Assembly: GCA_944327245.1 (NCBI GenBank)
Contig: CALVHD010000002.1
Location: 45,634 to 109,633 of the forward strand
DNA: 64,000 nucleotides
Reading direction: 5' to 3'
DNA from: Candidatus Gastranaerophilales bacterium
GTDB taxonomy: Bacteria > Cyanobacteriota > Vampirovibrionia > Gastranaerophilales > Gastranaerophilaceae
Of this stretch, positions 9,428-18,793 are shown piece by piece. Below the pieces are notes generated by a model that was not told the DNA's origin, did no database searches, and worked only from the letters and a program-made list of their open reading frames with translations. Numbering within the stretch: the first letter of the stretch is position 1; each line of letters begins with the position of its first letter. The translations under genes were made by a program, and so were the position numbers.

Positions 9428-10379
9428 TGTTGCAGGGCTTATTGCCTTGATTTTATGCTTACTTTTCGGCATACCTTATATTGAATTTATGAAAAAAAAG
9501 GCATACTCTCAATATTTAAGAGAAGAAGTTGCAAAAATGCACTCATATAAAGAAAAAACTCCGACTACCGGCGGTGTTTTTATTATTGTTTCAATTATTA
9601 TCGCCTCATTAATTGCTCTTTTTATGGCTCAAAAAGTTACAACAGGAGCAATGATAGTTTTAATGACATTAATTTTTTATACTTTTACGGGTTTTGAAGA
9701 TGACATTAAAAAAATCAAGGCTCATCACAATCTCGGATTATCGGCAAGAGCAAAACTTTTACTGCAAATTGCAGTTGCAATGCTGCCTGCTTTTTATATA
9801 ATTTTTTCACACCAAACCCAAGTAACATTTTTAAACTTTAGCTTCGATTTAGGATGGTTTTATCCTGCTTTTGTTGTGTTTATGATGGTTGGAGCTTCAA
9901 ATGCACTTAATTTGACAGACGGATTAGACGGATTAGCCGCCAGTTCATCTGTTATAGCTTTTTTGGCATGCAGTATAATTTGTTTTCTGAACAATAATAT
10001 TGATTTAGCTATTATTTCAATAGCAGCAAGCGCTTCTTGCTTTGGTTTTTTATATTTTAATAAAAAACCTGCAAAAATATTTATGGGCGACACAGGTTCT
10101 TTAGCCCTTGGCGGACTGTTGGCTACTATTGCAATTATGGGAAAATTTGAATTATGGTTAATACCAATAGCAATTGTATTTATTTGCGAAACTTTATCAG
10201 TCATGATTCAAGTTACAAGCTTCAAATTAACCGGAAAAAGAGTTTTTAAAATGAGCCCCATACATCATCATTTTGAACTGTCAGGTTGGTCTGAAAATAA
10301 AATTGTAATTATATTCACGCTAATTACACTTATCAGCTCAATTATAAGCGTTTTAATTTATTTTTTATATAAGGCATAA
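9414..10379 (+). CDS. mraY: Phospho-N-acetylmuramoyl-pentapeptide transferase
   Basis: Integral membrane enzyme that transfers phospho-MurNAc-pentapeptide to undecaprenyl phosphate, giving lipid I. Family motifs: PTTGG, the aspartate pair region FEDDIKK, NLTDGLDGLA, FMGDTGSLALGG and SPIHHHFELSGW. About ten hydrophobic segments over roughly 321 residues. The start is taken as ATG 9414 with GTGGA just upstream; ATG 9420 is an alternative. It overlaps the end of murF by about 14 bp, implying translational coupling. Confidence 0.95.
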   Translation: MIMISVAGLIALILCLLFGIPYIEFMKKKAYSQYLREEVAKMHSYKEKTPTTGGVFIIVSIIIASLIALFMAQKVTTGAMIVLMTLIFYTFTGFEDDIKKIKAHHNLGLSARAKLLLQIAVAMLPAFYIIFSHQTQVTFLNFSFDLGWFYPAFVVFMMVGASNALNLTDGLDGLAASSSVIAFLACSIICFLNNNIDLAIISIAASASCFGFLYFNKKPAKIFMGDTGSLALGGLLATIAIMGKFELWLIPIAIVFICETLSVMIQVTSFKLTGKRVFKMSPIHHHFELSGWSENKIVIIFTLITLISSIISVLIYFLYKA

Positions 10380-10381
10380 AT

Positions 10382-11725
10382 ATGGATAACAATTTAACAA
10401 ACAAAAAGGTATTAATCGTTGGTTTTTCTACAACAGGAGTTGCAGCTGCCAGATATTTTCAAGCCCATGGAGCTAATGTATATATAAGCGAAGCTAATGA
10501 GAAATCAAACAAAAAACAAAAAGAAATAGATGAATTGTTATCGCTAAATATCAATATAGAATTCAACAAACACAGCGATGAATTTATTGAAAATGCTGAT
10601 TTTTGTATACTAAGCCCATCAATTCCTCCTGATAGCCCAATAATTAAAAAACTGGAAGAAAAAAATATAAAATATTTTTCTGATATTGAGTATATTTCAT
10701 TTGAAAATAATGAAAAAATAGTTTTAATAACAGGAACAAACGGGAAAACCACAACAACAGCCTTAACATCATATATTCTATCTAAAAAATTCAAAGCGCC
10801 TTATTGCGGCAATATTGGCATAAGCCCTTTTGAATATAAAGACAAAAATCCTGATTATTATGTAATTGAAGCAAGTTCATATCAATTAAATTATTCAAAT
10901 ACTCTTAAACCAAAAATAGGAATTTTTTGCAATTTAACTCCTGACCATATTTTATGGCATAAAACAATAGAAAATTATTTTGAAGCCAAAGCAAAACCGT
11001 TTAGAAATATGGATAAAAACGATTATGCAATTTTAAATTATGACGATAAATATCTAAAACGCCTTGGCTCAGAAATAAAAGCGAAAGTTTACTATTTTTC
11101 TCTTGAAAAACAAAATTTTGAAAATTGCATTTATTTGGAAAACAACAAAATCATTTTCAAAAACGAAGAAATTATCGACATAAATGAAATGCAAATAGTT
11201 GGTCCTCATAATATACAAAACGCAATGTGTTCAATTGTTGCAGCAAAAATTTTAGGACTTGATAATAAAACTATAACTGAAGCTCTAAAAACATTTAAAG
11301 CTATAGAACACAGATTAGAATTCATCAGAACTATCGATGGAACTGATTATTATAATGATTCAAAAGCAACAAATCCCGAAGCAAGTATTGTTGCGATAAA
11401 TTCTTTTGAAAATAAAAAAGTTGTCCTAATTGCAGGCGGCAGAGATAAAAAAACATCTCTAAAAGAATTTATTGAAGCCATTAAAAACAAAATATCAAAA
11501 GTAATTTTAATCGGCGAAGCAACCGAAAGATTTAAAGAAGAATTATCCAAAAGCGGATACTATGATATAGTTAATTCCAAAACACTAGAAGAAGCAATTG
11601 ATATTGCTTCATTGGATAAACCTGACATTGTATTGTTATCTCCTGCATGTGCAAGTTTTGATATGTTTGAAAACTACGAAAAAAGAGGAGAGGCTTTTAA
11701 AAACTATGTACTATCAAAAAAATAG
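10382..11725 (+). CDS. murD: UDP-MurNAc-L-alanine:D-glutamate ligase
   Basis: Adds D-Glu to UDP-MurNAc-L-Ala. 447 residues: N-terminal Rossmann-like domain (LIVGFSTTGVAAARYF, about 11-26), ATP loop TGTNGKTTTT (117-126), IEASSYQL, and the C-terminal EHRLE, NDSKATNPEA and AGGRDKK motifs. It starts 2 bp after the mraY stop. In the muropeptide pathway it acts before murF although it is encoded after it, as in many dcw clusters. Confidence 0.95.
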   Translation: MDNNLTNKKVLIVGFSTTGVAAARYFQAHGANVYISEANEKSNKKQKEIDELLSLNINIEFNKHSDEFIENADFCILSPSIPPDSPIIKKLEEKNIKYFSDIEYISFENNEKIVLITGTNGKTTTTALTSYILSKKFKAPYCGNIGISPFEYKDKNPDYYVIEASSYQLNYSNTLKPKIGIFCNLTPDHILWHKTIENYFEAKAKPFRNMDKNDYAILNYDDKYLKRLGSEIKAKVYYFSLEKQNFENCIYLENNKIIFKNEEIIDINEMQIVGPHNIQNAMCSIVAAKILGLDNKTITEALKTFKAIEHRLEFIRTIDGTDYYNDSKATNPEASIVAINSFENKKVVLIAGGRDKKTSLKEFIEAIKNKISKVILIGEATERFKEELSKSGYYDIVNSKTLEEAIDIASLDKPDIVLLSPACASFDMFENYEKRGEAFKNYVLSKK

Positions 11726-12851
11726 AAATCACATAACTCATACAAATACAACCTATACTCATACTCCTGCCGATAACTTATTAGTTGTGGTAGTTGTGTT
11801 TATAGTTGTTTTTGGAATTATGGCAGTATTTTCAGCATCCGCTCCTAAAGCAATAGGACTTGGCGAAAATCCTTTTTCTTTTACTCTAAAACAACTTATT
11901 TGGCTTATTTTAGGAGTAGGGGGTGCTTGTTTTTTTTCAAAATTTGACTATAGAAAACTAAAACCTTGGGCGGGTGCTTTATCTTTGTTTGTATTAGTTA
12001 CTCTGGCGCTTGTTAAATTCTCTCCTTTAGGGGTAACTGTGAATGAAGCAAAAAGATGGCTTGTGATAGGTCCAATTCAATTTCAACCCTCAGAGCTTGC
12101 AAAACCGGCTTTAGTTTTATATTTTGCAACATTATTTTCTAAAAATTGCTCCATTTTAGATTCAAGAAAATATCCGTTTTATATGATATTTGCCGCAATG
12201 CTTTTATTAATATATATGCAGCCTAATTTATCAATGATAATTCTTTTATTAATGACATCTCTTGCAATGTATTATATAGCCGGAGGTTCTGCCAAAATTA
12301 TCGCAGGCACATTTGGTCTTGGCGTCTTAGCTGTAGCAACAACAATAAGAAGTTACCAGTTGCAGCGTATTAAAGTTTGGTGGGATCCTTTTTCTGACGC
12401 CTTAGGAGCAGGATACAATATCATTCAATCAATGGTGGCATTTTCATCAGGAGGACTTTTTGGAGTTGGTTTTGGCAATTCAAAGCAAAAACTCTCATGG
12501 CTTCCTGAAGGACACACTGACTTTATTTTTGCAATTATAGGTGAAGAATTTGGCTTTTTAGGATGTTTCTTTTTAGTTTGCTTATTTTGCGTATTCTTAC
12601 ACAGAGGCTTTTTAATAGCCAAGAAATGCCCTGATATGTTCGGAAAAATTTTAGCGGTCGGAATAACTTTTTCAATTTGTTTCCAAGCTTTCACAAATAT
12701 GTCTGTAGCGTCATCCTTTGTTCCTGCAACGGGAATTCCTTTGCCATTCATTAGCTATGGCGGTTCGAGCTTATTTGTGTCATTATGTATGATTGGAGTA
12801 TTAATTAATATTTCCAAAAAAAGAGTACAAAGGATAGTTCATTATGTCTAG
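11706..12851 (+). CDS. ftsW: SEDS-family lipid II glycosyltransferase, FtsW type
   Basis: Polytopic membrane protein of about 381 residues with the SEDS signatures SASAPKAI near the N-terminus, KRWLVIGPIQFQPSELAK, IIGEEFGFLG and the C-terminal PATGIPLPFISYGGSS. SEDS proteins polymerise glycan strands with a class B PBP. The position between murD and murG supports FtsW rather than RodA. The start is ATG 11706, overlapping murD by 20 bp, with GAGGAGAGG upstream; a longer frame from 11598 lies wholly inside murD and is rejected. The first 30 residues are Thr/His-rich and cytoplasmic. Confidence 0.93.
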   Translation: MYYQKNRNHITHTNTTYTHTPADNLLVVVVVFIVVFGIMAVFSASAPKAIGLGENPFSFTLKQLIWLILGVGGACFFSKFDYRKLKPWAGALSLFVLVTLALVKFSPLGVTVNEAKRWLVIGPIQFQPSELAKPALVLYFATLFSKNCSILDSRKYPFYMIFAAMLLLIYMQPNLSMIILLLMTSLAMYYIAGGSAKIIAGTFGLGVLAVATTIRSYQLQRIKVWWDPFSDALGAGYNIIQSMVAFSSGGLFGVGFGNSKQKLSWLPEGHTDFIFAIIGEEFGFLGCFFLVCLFCVFLHRGFLIAKKCPDMFGKILAVGITFSICFQAFTNMSVASSFVPATGIPLPFISYGGSSLFVSLCMIGVLINISKKRVQRIVHYV

Positions 12852-13968
12852 CGAAAATAAAGAAAAAACATATTTTATAACAGGAGGAGGCACAGGAGGT
12901 CACATATATCCTGCAATTTCAGTTATAAATGCCTTATTGGAATCAGGCGTTAAAAAGGAAAATATTTTTTATCTTGGAAATAAAAAAAATCTGGAATACG
13001 AAATAACTTCAAAAAACGGATATCAATTTTTATCTTATGGCGTTAAAGGTATGCCGAGAAAGTTTGGCCTTAAGCTAATTTTTTGGTTCATTGGTTTATT
13101 TTTTGCAATAATCAAAGCTTCGATTTATGTTATTAAATATAAACCAAACGTAATATTTGCAACAGGCGGATATGTTTGTGCTCCAATATTATTCTGCGCT
13201 TTAATGTTTGATATCCCATATGTACTTCATGATTGCGACATACAACCGGGAATTGTTACAAGATTTTTTGCAAAAAAAGCAAATAGCGTATCAATTGCAT
13301 TTGAACAAGCAAAAAAATATATTAATTCAAAAAATGTTTTTGTTAACGGAAACCCAATAAGGCAAGAATTCAAAACAATATCAAAAAAACAAGCAAGAAA
13401 AGAACTATCCCTAAAAGATGCTTTTACAATTTTAATTATGGGTGGTTCATTAGGTGCAAGAACAATTAACAATTCTTCTTTTAAAATTTTAAAAGAATAT
13501 GCCAATAAAGAAAATATTGAAATAATTTGGCAAACAGGAAAGAAAAATTTTGATGAAGTAACAAAAAAAATCTTGGATGAAATGGGTGAGCTTCCAGATA
13601 ATTTAGTATTACAACCCTATTTTGACAAAATGTATCTTGCTTTATTATCCTCAGATATCGTAATCTCAAGAGCAGGTTCACTTAGTCTGTCTGAAATTTG
13701 TGCTTGTTCCCTGCCATCTATTTTAATTCCTTATCCTTATGCAGCATGCGACCATCAAAAGAAAAACGCTTTAAGCCTTGTAGATAACAAAATGGCTTTA
13801 ATGCTGGAAGATAAAGATTGTAACAATGAAACACTCTTTAATATGGTTGATAATTTAATGAACAACAAAAAACTGTTGTCGGATTTATCATATAATGCAT
13901 ATAAAGCAGCTAAACTCAATTCAGCACAAAAAATTGTAGAAGAAATTAAACAAGCAATGAATAAATAA
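12844..13968 (+). CDS. murG: UDP-GlcNAc:undecaprenyl-pyrophosphoryl-MurNAc-pentapeptide transferase
   Basis: Converts lipid I to lipid II at the inner face of the membrane. 374 residues; donor/acceptor loop TGGGTGGHIYPA (13-24), MGGSLGARTIN, and the C-terminal SRAGSLSLSEI with YPYAACDHQKKNA, the usual UDP-GlcNAc site. Two GT-B Rossmann domains. The ATG at 12844 overlaps the ftsW stop by 8 bp (ATGTCTAG). Confidence 0.95.
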   Translation: MSSENKEKTYFITGGGTGGHIYPAISVINALLESGVKKENIFYLGNKKNLEYEITSKNGYQFLSYGVKGMPRKFGLKLIFWFIGLFFAIIKASIYVIKYKPNVIFATGGYVCAPILFCALMFDIPYVLHDCDIQPGIVTRFFAKKANSVSIAFEQAKKYINSKNVFVNGNPIRQEFKTISKKQARKELSLKDAFTILIMGGSLGARTINNSSFKILKEYANKENIEIIWQTGKKNFDEVTKKILDEMGELPDNLVLQPYFDKMYLALLSSDIVISRAGSLSLSEICACSLPSILIPYPYAACDHQKKNALSLVDNKMALMLEDKDCNNETLFNMVDNLMNNKKLLSDLSYNAYKAAKLNSAQKIVEEIKQAMNK

Positions 13969-13970
13969 CC

Positions 13971-15194
13971 ATGAAAACAGCGCAAGAAATATTAACATCA
14001 ACCAACAAGTTTCATATCAACTTGGGATTAAAAAGAATTAAATTAATTTTAGCACTTTTGGATAATCCGCAAAGAAAATATAAAATAATTCATATTGCAG
14101 GCACAAACGGCAAAGGATCCACCTCTAAAATAATTAACGACATTTTAGTTGAACAATTTAAAAATGAAAATAAAAAAATAGGTTTATATACAAGCCCTCA
14201 TCTTTTTTCATACAACGAAAGAATAAAAATAAACAATGAAAATATTTCAAGATATGTTTTTGACAGATTAATTAATGACATCAATAATCTTGCTCTTAAA
14301 AATAACATAGATTTAACAGAATTTGAACTTTTAACAACGGTCGCATTTTATTACTTTTTTATTAAAAAAGTTGATTACGTCATACTTGAAACAGGCCTCG
14401 GAGGCAAATATGATGCAACAAATGTTATCGATAAATCAATTATTGATATAATAACAACAATTGATTTTGACCATACAGAACAACTTGGAAACACGATTAA
14501 CAAAATCGCCCTTGAAAAAGCAGGAATAATTAAAGAAAATTCTAAAGTTATTGTTTCAAAAGATAACCTTGGTTATGAAGTTATAAAAAAAGTTGCGAAA
14601 ATCAAAAATGCTCAATTAATAGAACCAACAAAAATTGAAGTAAAATACGAAAACAATGAAAACTTCGCATATATTGAAAATAAAAAAATAAAATTTAACC
14701 TCTTGGGTTCTCATCAAGCCAAAAACCTTGCTTTAGCATTAACTGCAATTAACAATTTAGATATAAAAATCAATACAAAAGCAATAGAAAACGCTTTAGA
14801 AAATACAACTTGGAAATTCAGACTCGACTACAACAAACAAAAAAATCTTCTGATTGACAGCGCACATAATCCATCAGGAACAGCTACGCTTGTTGATTTT
14901 TTAAAAAAACATTTTTCAACTTATAATAAAACATTCATTTTTGGATGTCTAAAAACCAAAGACTATAAAACAATGTTAAATATGCTTTTTGATATCAAAA
15001 AACAAACAGATAAAATTTATTTCTATGAATTTGAATACAAAAATGCACTAAAATTTGACGAGTTAGAAGATATTTTTAAAAAAGAATTAATAAAAATAAA
15101 TTCTTTAGATGAAATTAAAAACATTATCAATAATGATAAAAATTTGAAAATAGTCTGCGGTTCAATATACATGCTTGGAAACATTTTTAAATAA
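13971..15194 (+). CDS. folC: Folylpolyglutamate synthase / dihydrofolate synthase
   Basis: Mur-ligase relative that adds glutamate to dihydropteroate or folates. 407 residues with the ATP loop AGTNGKGSTSK (43-53), TSPHLFSYNERI, ETGLGGKYDATN and DFDHTEQLGNTI, all FolC rather than Mur-ligase signatures; the C-terminal domain has DSAHNPSGT. It begins 2 bp after murG and is the sixth gene of the wall operon, where murC or murB is often found. Whether it has one or both activities cannot be told from sequence. Confidence 0.92.
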   Translation: MKTAQEILTSTNKFHINLGLKRIKLILALLDNPQRKYKIIHIAGTNGKGSTSKIINDILVEQFKNENKKIGLYTSPHLFSYNERIKINNENISRYVFDRLINDINNLALKNNIDLTEFELLTTVAFYYFFIKKVDYVILETGLGGKYDATNVIDKSIIDIITTIDFDHTEQLGNTINKIALEKAGIIKENSKVIVSKDNLGYEVIKKVAKIKNAQLIEPTKIEVKYENNENFAYIENKKIKFNLLGSHQAKNLALALTAINNLDIKINTKAIENALENTTWKFRLDYNKQKNLLIDSAHNPSGTATLVDFLKKHFSTYNKTFIFGCLKTKDYKTMLNMLFDIKKQTDKIYFYEFEYKNALKFDELEDIFKKELIKINSLDEIKNIINNDKNLKIVCGSIYMLGNIFK

Positions 15195-15245
15195 AGTAAA
15201 AAAATTTTTTTTAGAGGAGTTATATAAAAGAAAGGAATAATATTA

Positions 15246-16358
15246 ATGAAAATTTCTCCTCTAACATCCATTAAAATATCAAAAACAAATACCAATATAC
15301 AAAATAATAAAAATTCTTTTAAATTTAAAGCAAACAAAGACAGCTTTGAAAAAAGCAATACCGAAGCCCCAATTCAAACTCTGAATTTTATCAAAAACAG
15401 CAATCTAAGAAAAGAAATTATAGATAACCTTTTAACCTCTGAAAGAGGAGGACATTTAGATGATGTTGAAAACACGTTTATTACAGTTGTTGAAACATGT
15501 CAAATGGCATATGCAAATAAAAATATTAAGTTAGACAATAAACAATTTGAAAATTTAATTAAGGCTATATACTTAGTTTTGTATGCACAAAAACAAAATG
15601 ACGAGGTCGAAGTTGACTATAGGCAGCTAAATTCTGTTTTTAACCTTATTAAAGACGACTTGCTTGAAAAAGATGATTTTGTTTTTGACGCTATTAAATA
15701 TTCAAATTCTCAAAACGGAACAGACCCCAATATGCTAAGCGCTCTTTTGTTATGTCATAAAATGTTTGGCAATCAAAAAAATGCTTGCGAATTAAAATCG
15801 CTAATAAATTATTATTGTCTGGATGAAAACGGAAAAATATCAAAAGAAAAATTTCCTGCGCTTATATTTTTGATGTTTGCAACTTGGGCATCAGACTTCG
15901 AACAATTTGAAGAATACAGAAAACACGTAATAGATGAAGATGGCAGCATAAACCCTGAAAAATATAACTTTGTATTTGAATATGCAAAAACAATAGGCTC
16001 TGATATAATGAGAGAATTTTCCACAGATGAAATTTCTCAAAATTTGGGCTTCATAATGGAAATAAAAAAACAAATTTTAAACAAATTAGTTGAAAATTCA
16101 AAAGAGGGCAACGATTACGACCCACAAAAAGCACTGGAATCTTTCAAAAACTGGTATAATTATATTTCTGAAAACAAAGATTTTATAAACAGCAGTATTC
16201 CGCTAAACTACTACGACCATGGCAAAAGAAAAAAGATACCGCTTGCCCGAGCCATAAATAACCCGAAAATGAGATTTATATCAAATACGCCAAAATATGA
16301 CACAAAGCTATATAGGCTCTATCAAGTGCTTTTAGGCGAATCACTGTTTAAAGGATAA
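15246..16358 (+). CDS. Unknown protein, probably clade-restricted
   Basis: 370 residues, not recognised. The first 35 residues are Ser/Asn/Lys-rich and disordered-looking, ending in NSFKFKAN, a pattern echoed in other unknown proteins of this window. The rest looks all-helical, with no membrane helix or known catalytic motif. One helical section contains DENGKISKEKFPAL, which resembles an EF-hand-type loop followed by a helix, but not convincingly. AAAGGA lies 11 bp before the ATG. Its 3' end runs 37 bp antisense into the next gene. Confidence 0.6.
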   Translation: MKISPLTSIKISKTNTNIQNNKNSFKFKANKDSFEKSNTEAPIQTLNFIKNSNLRKEIIDNLLTSERGGHLDDVENTFITVVETCQMAYANKNIKLDNKQFENLIKAIYLVLYAQKQNDEVEVDYRQLNSVFNLIKDDLLEKDDFVFDAIKYSNSQNGTDPNMLSALLLCHKMFGNQKNACELKSLINYYCLDENGKISKEKFPALIFLMFATWASDFEQFEEYRKHVIDEDGSINPEKYNFVFEYAKTIGSDIMREFSTDEISQNLGFIMEIKKQILNKLVENSKEGNDYDPQKALESFKNWYNYISENKDFINSSIPLNYYDHGKRKKIPLARAINNPKMRFISNTPKYDTKLYRLYQVLLGESLFKG

Positions 16359-17857
16359 AAAAACTGACATCCGTTCCAAATTAAAATTTCATTTTGAGAA
16401 ATTTGACATTTTCCGTTTAAACAATCCAAAGTGCCGTCAGGACACAATGTAAAATGACTGCAATTTTGACAAGTCTTAAGAGTTAAGCCTTTTGATTTTA
16501 GTTTATAAGTTATATCTTTTAGAGCATCATGCATTCTCAAAAAAGAATCAGTAGCAATAAAACGATTGCCTTCTCTAAAAATCACTTTTCTCATACCATC
16601 TTCAGAAACTAAATCCAGTTTACATATAAAATCTTTCTTGCCATTATTAACAACAGCATTAATTGTAGCAGAGTTAATATTTTCCTCTTCATATTTACTG
16701 TTTATAATAGAACGCATTGTAAGACTGTTTATTAATATCTTTAACTTTTGCCAACTCAAACATATAGGATACAATGTTAACCAAAGAATTTCTTTTAGAG
16801 TCATTCTTGATGTATTTATAGAAATAATAAAATTAACAAATAAAAACAACCCTAAAAGCAATAGCGGTTTCTTTGCAATATGGCTTGGCAAATATAAAGA
16901 CAGTAAGCATAAAGCAATATAAGAAAATAAAACAAATAGTGAATTAGGTTTTAATAAAAATAAAATAAATTCTCTAAAGGCCGAATTTTTAAACATTAAC
17001 AGCGGGAAATAATGACTGAATAATGTAATTTTATTTTGAATTGTCGGTGATGAAAAATCATAATTTTTCACATCAATTGCAGATATAATATAAGGTGAAT
17101 AAGTTGTTTTAATGTCATTAGAAGCTAAATCAAGAGAAAACTCCAGCTCGGAATCTTTATCTTCTATTCCGACATAGCCGATTTTTTCCAATGCATCTTT
17201 TGTTATTACAAAATTTTCACCATCTACAAAAAACGGTAATTCAAACATTGAACGAACAATATTATTTGTTCGATTTATATATTTTAAATATGCGCTTATG
17301 ATTGAATTTTTAATTTTTTTAGCAAGTTGATTTTTTTCATTCATTGAAACTTTAGAACCAACAACAACACCTGATTCTTTAATTGATTTATTAATATTTT
17401 CAAGATATTTTTCGCCAACCATTCTATTTGCGCCTAAAAATACATATGCATCATATTTTTCATCCGCAATCATTTTTTGAATTAATAAATTAGTGGCTTT
17501 GTCTTTTGAAAAATAATCAGGATTTTGAATATTATGTATTCTTGCACCCAGCGCAAAATCTCTCAATGATGAAGGGTCGTTTTCCTCTTTTTGAAAAACC
17601 ACATGCACTTCGTAATTTTCCTTAGAGTATGATTGATTATTTAAAACAGAAAGAAGCCTATCAAGATTTTTGTCTTTATTTGTTGCATAAATTATTACAC
17701 ACAACTTCTTGTTATCGACAGTTATGCTTCTTGTTTTTTCCTGCATTTCAAAAAATTTTTCAATATCGTTTGCCTTTATGAAGAAAAAAAGCTGATAAAC
17801 ACAGTATATAAACAAATAAAGTATTATTATTGCAAAAAATGTATCAAATACTATCAT
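16322..17857 (-). CDS. Membrane glycosyltransferase family 2-like protein, probably degenerate
   Basis: 511 residues: an N-terminal membrane helix (about 5-28), a GT-A-like domain (about 50-265; CVIIYATNKDKNLDRLLSVL), two to three further membrane helices (about 310-375), then a C-terminal soluble part with six Cys (463, 466, 472, 479, 484, 497). The position where GT2 enzymes carry DxD reads VFLGANRMV, so the metal-binding aspartates are missing, although the later acidic motif (GIEDKDSELEF) remains. It may be an inactive or non-canonical transferase. No Shine-Dalgarno; starts are 68 bp apart from the divergent mlaE-like gene. Confidence 0.6.
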   Translation of the reverse strand: MIVFDTFFAIIILYLFIYCVYQLFFFIKANDIEKFFEMQEKTRSITVDNKKLCVIIYATNKDKNLDRLLSVLNNQSYSKENYEVHVVFQKEENDPSSLRDFALGARIHNIQNPDYFSKDKATNLLIQKMIADEKYDAYVFLGANRMVGEKYLENINKSIKESGVVVGSKVSMNEKNQLAKKIKNSIISAYLKYINRTNNIVRSMFELPFFVDGENFVITKDALEKIGYVGIEDKDSELEFSLDLASNDIKTTYSPYIISAIDVKNYDFSSPTIQNKITLFSHYFPLLMFKNSAFREFILFLLKPNSLFVLFSYIALCLLSLYLPSHIAKKPLLLLGLFLFVNFIISINTSRMTLKEILWLTLYPICLSWQKLKILINSLTMRSIINSKYEEENINSATINAVVNNGKKDFICKLDLVSEDGMRKVIFREGNRFIATDSFLRMHDALKDITYKLKSKGLTLKTCQNCSHFTLCPDGTLDCLNGKCQISQNEILIWNGCQFFYPLNSDSPKST

Positions 17858-17913
17858 ATATGTATTTTATAAAAAATACAGATAAAAATCTAGCTTTTTT
17901 TGTCTGATAAAGA

Positions 17914-17919
17914 TATAAT
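17914..17919 (+). promoter_or_regulatory. -10 element TATAAT placing +1 at the mlaE start codon
   Basis: Perfect TATAAT with six bases between it and the GTG at 17926, so the expected transcription start coincides with the start codon. No convincing -35 or Shine-Dalgarno is present. Confidence 0.5.
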
Positions 17920-17925
17920 CAGTTT

Positions 17926-18666
17926 GTGATTAGTTTTTTAGGTCAATGTGTTCAAAATTTCTTTAGAGCCCTAAAGTATACCCTGCAGGGAAATGTCAGG
18001 GTTGGCGCAGTGTTCAATCAAATGGGCGCTATTGGTTTTGATTCGTTGGGAATTTGCCTATCGATAGTCTTTATATCTGCCTGCGTTATCGCGCTGCAAG
18101 TTGCAGAGCAATTTTTGATGTCAGGAGGAGATAGTTATATAGGGGGCTTTTTAGCAGTTGCTTTAATAAGAGAAATTGCACCGGGGTTTGCTGCGCTGGC
18201 TCTGGCGGCTAGAGCAGGAACGGCAATAACGGCGCAAGTTGCTAACATGCAAGTAACAAATCAAATAGATGCCATTGAAGTTCTAAAAGTAGACCCGATT
18301 GGATACTATTTTGCACCAAGAATAATAGCGGGTGCCATAGGAATGTTTTGCATAGTTTTATTGGCAGAGTTAACAGGAATTTTAGGCGGAGCAATAGTTT
18401 CATATTACTCTATAGGGCTTCACCCAATAAGATACTTTAACTCCGTCTGGTTAATGCTTTTATTAAAAGACATATACATAAGTCTATTTAAAGGGGTTAT
18501 TTTTGGTGCTTTAATAGCTTTAGTTTGCGCAACTGTCGGTTATAATACAAGAGGCGGTGCTAAAAATGTCGGCGAATCAACGACAAAATCAGCAATAATT
18601 TGTACAGTATACATACTTTTTGCAGACCTAATTATAGACATTTTATTTTATATGGGCGGAAGATAA
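17926..18666 (+). CDS. MlaE/YrbE-family lipid ABC transporter permease
   Basis: 246 residues with the MlaE fold: amphipathic N-terminus, five to six hydrophobic segments, and the conserved core LIREIAPGFAALALAARAGTAI followed by the EIDAIEV-like NQIDAIEVLKVDP. These permeases move phospholipids or other lipids between inner and outer membranes with an MlaF ATPase and MCE proteins; neither partner gene is adjacent here. The start is GTG with no ribosome site. A perfect TATAAT six bases upstream suggests a leaderless mRNA. The gene ends with TAA at 18664-18666. Confidence 0.88.
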   Translation: MISFLGQCVQNFFRALKYTLQGNVRVGAVFNQMGAIGFDSLGICLSIVFISACVIALQVAEQFLMSGGDSYIGGFLAVALIREIAPGFAALALAARAGTAITAQVANMQVTNQIDAIEVLKVDPIGYYFAPRIIAGAIGMFCIVLLAELTGILGGAIVSYYSIGLHPIRYFNSVWLMLLLKDIYISLFKGVIFGALIALVCATVGYNTRGGAKNVGESTTKSAIICTVYILFADLIIDILFYMGGR

Positions 18667-18722
18667 AATTTAATCCATATAGTTTATTTTTTTAAAATTA
18701 TGCTAAAGTTTTTCAACAAAAT

Positions 18723-18746
18723 AGATGATGAATAAAAACCTCATCT
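18723..18746 (+). terminator. Weak terminator-like hairpin after the mlaE-like gene
   Basis: AGATGA / TCATCT six-base stem with a 12-nt A-rich loop, followed by TTTT. Short stem, so only tentative. Confidence 0.3.
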
Positions 18747-18793
18747 TTTGTATCTTATCATGTGTAGACTAGATATATGGGGATAGAATTAGC

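Noticed and set aside
11598..11705. Longer ftsW start inside murD
   Set aside because: The extra residues are murD sequence in another frame; ATG 11706 fits the family.
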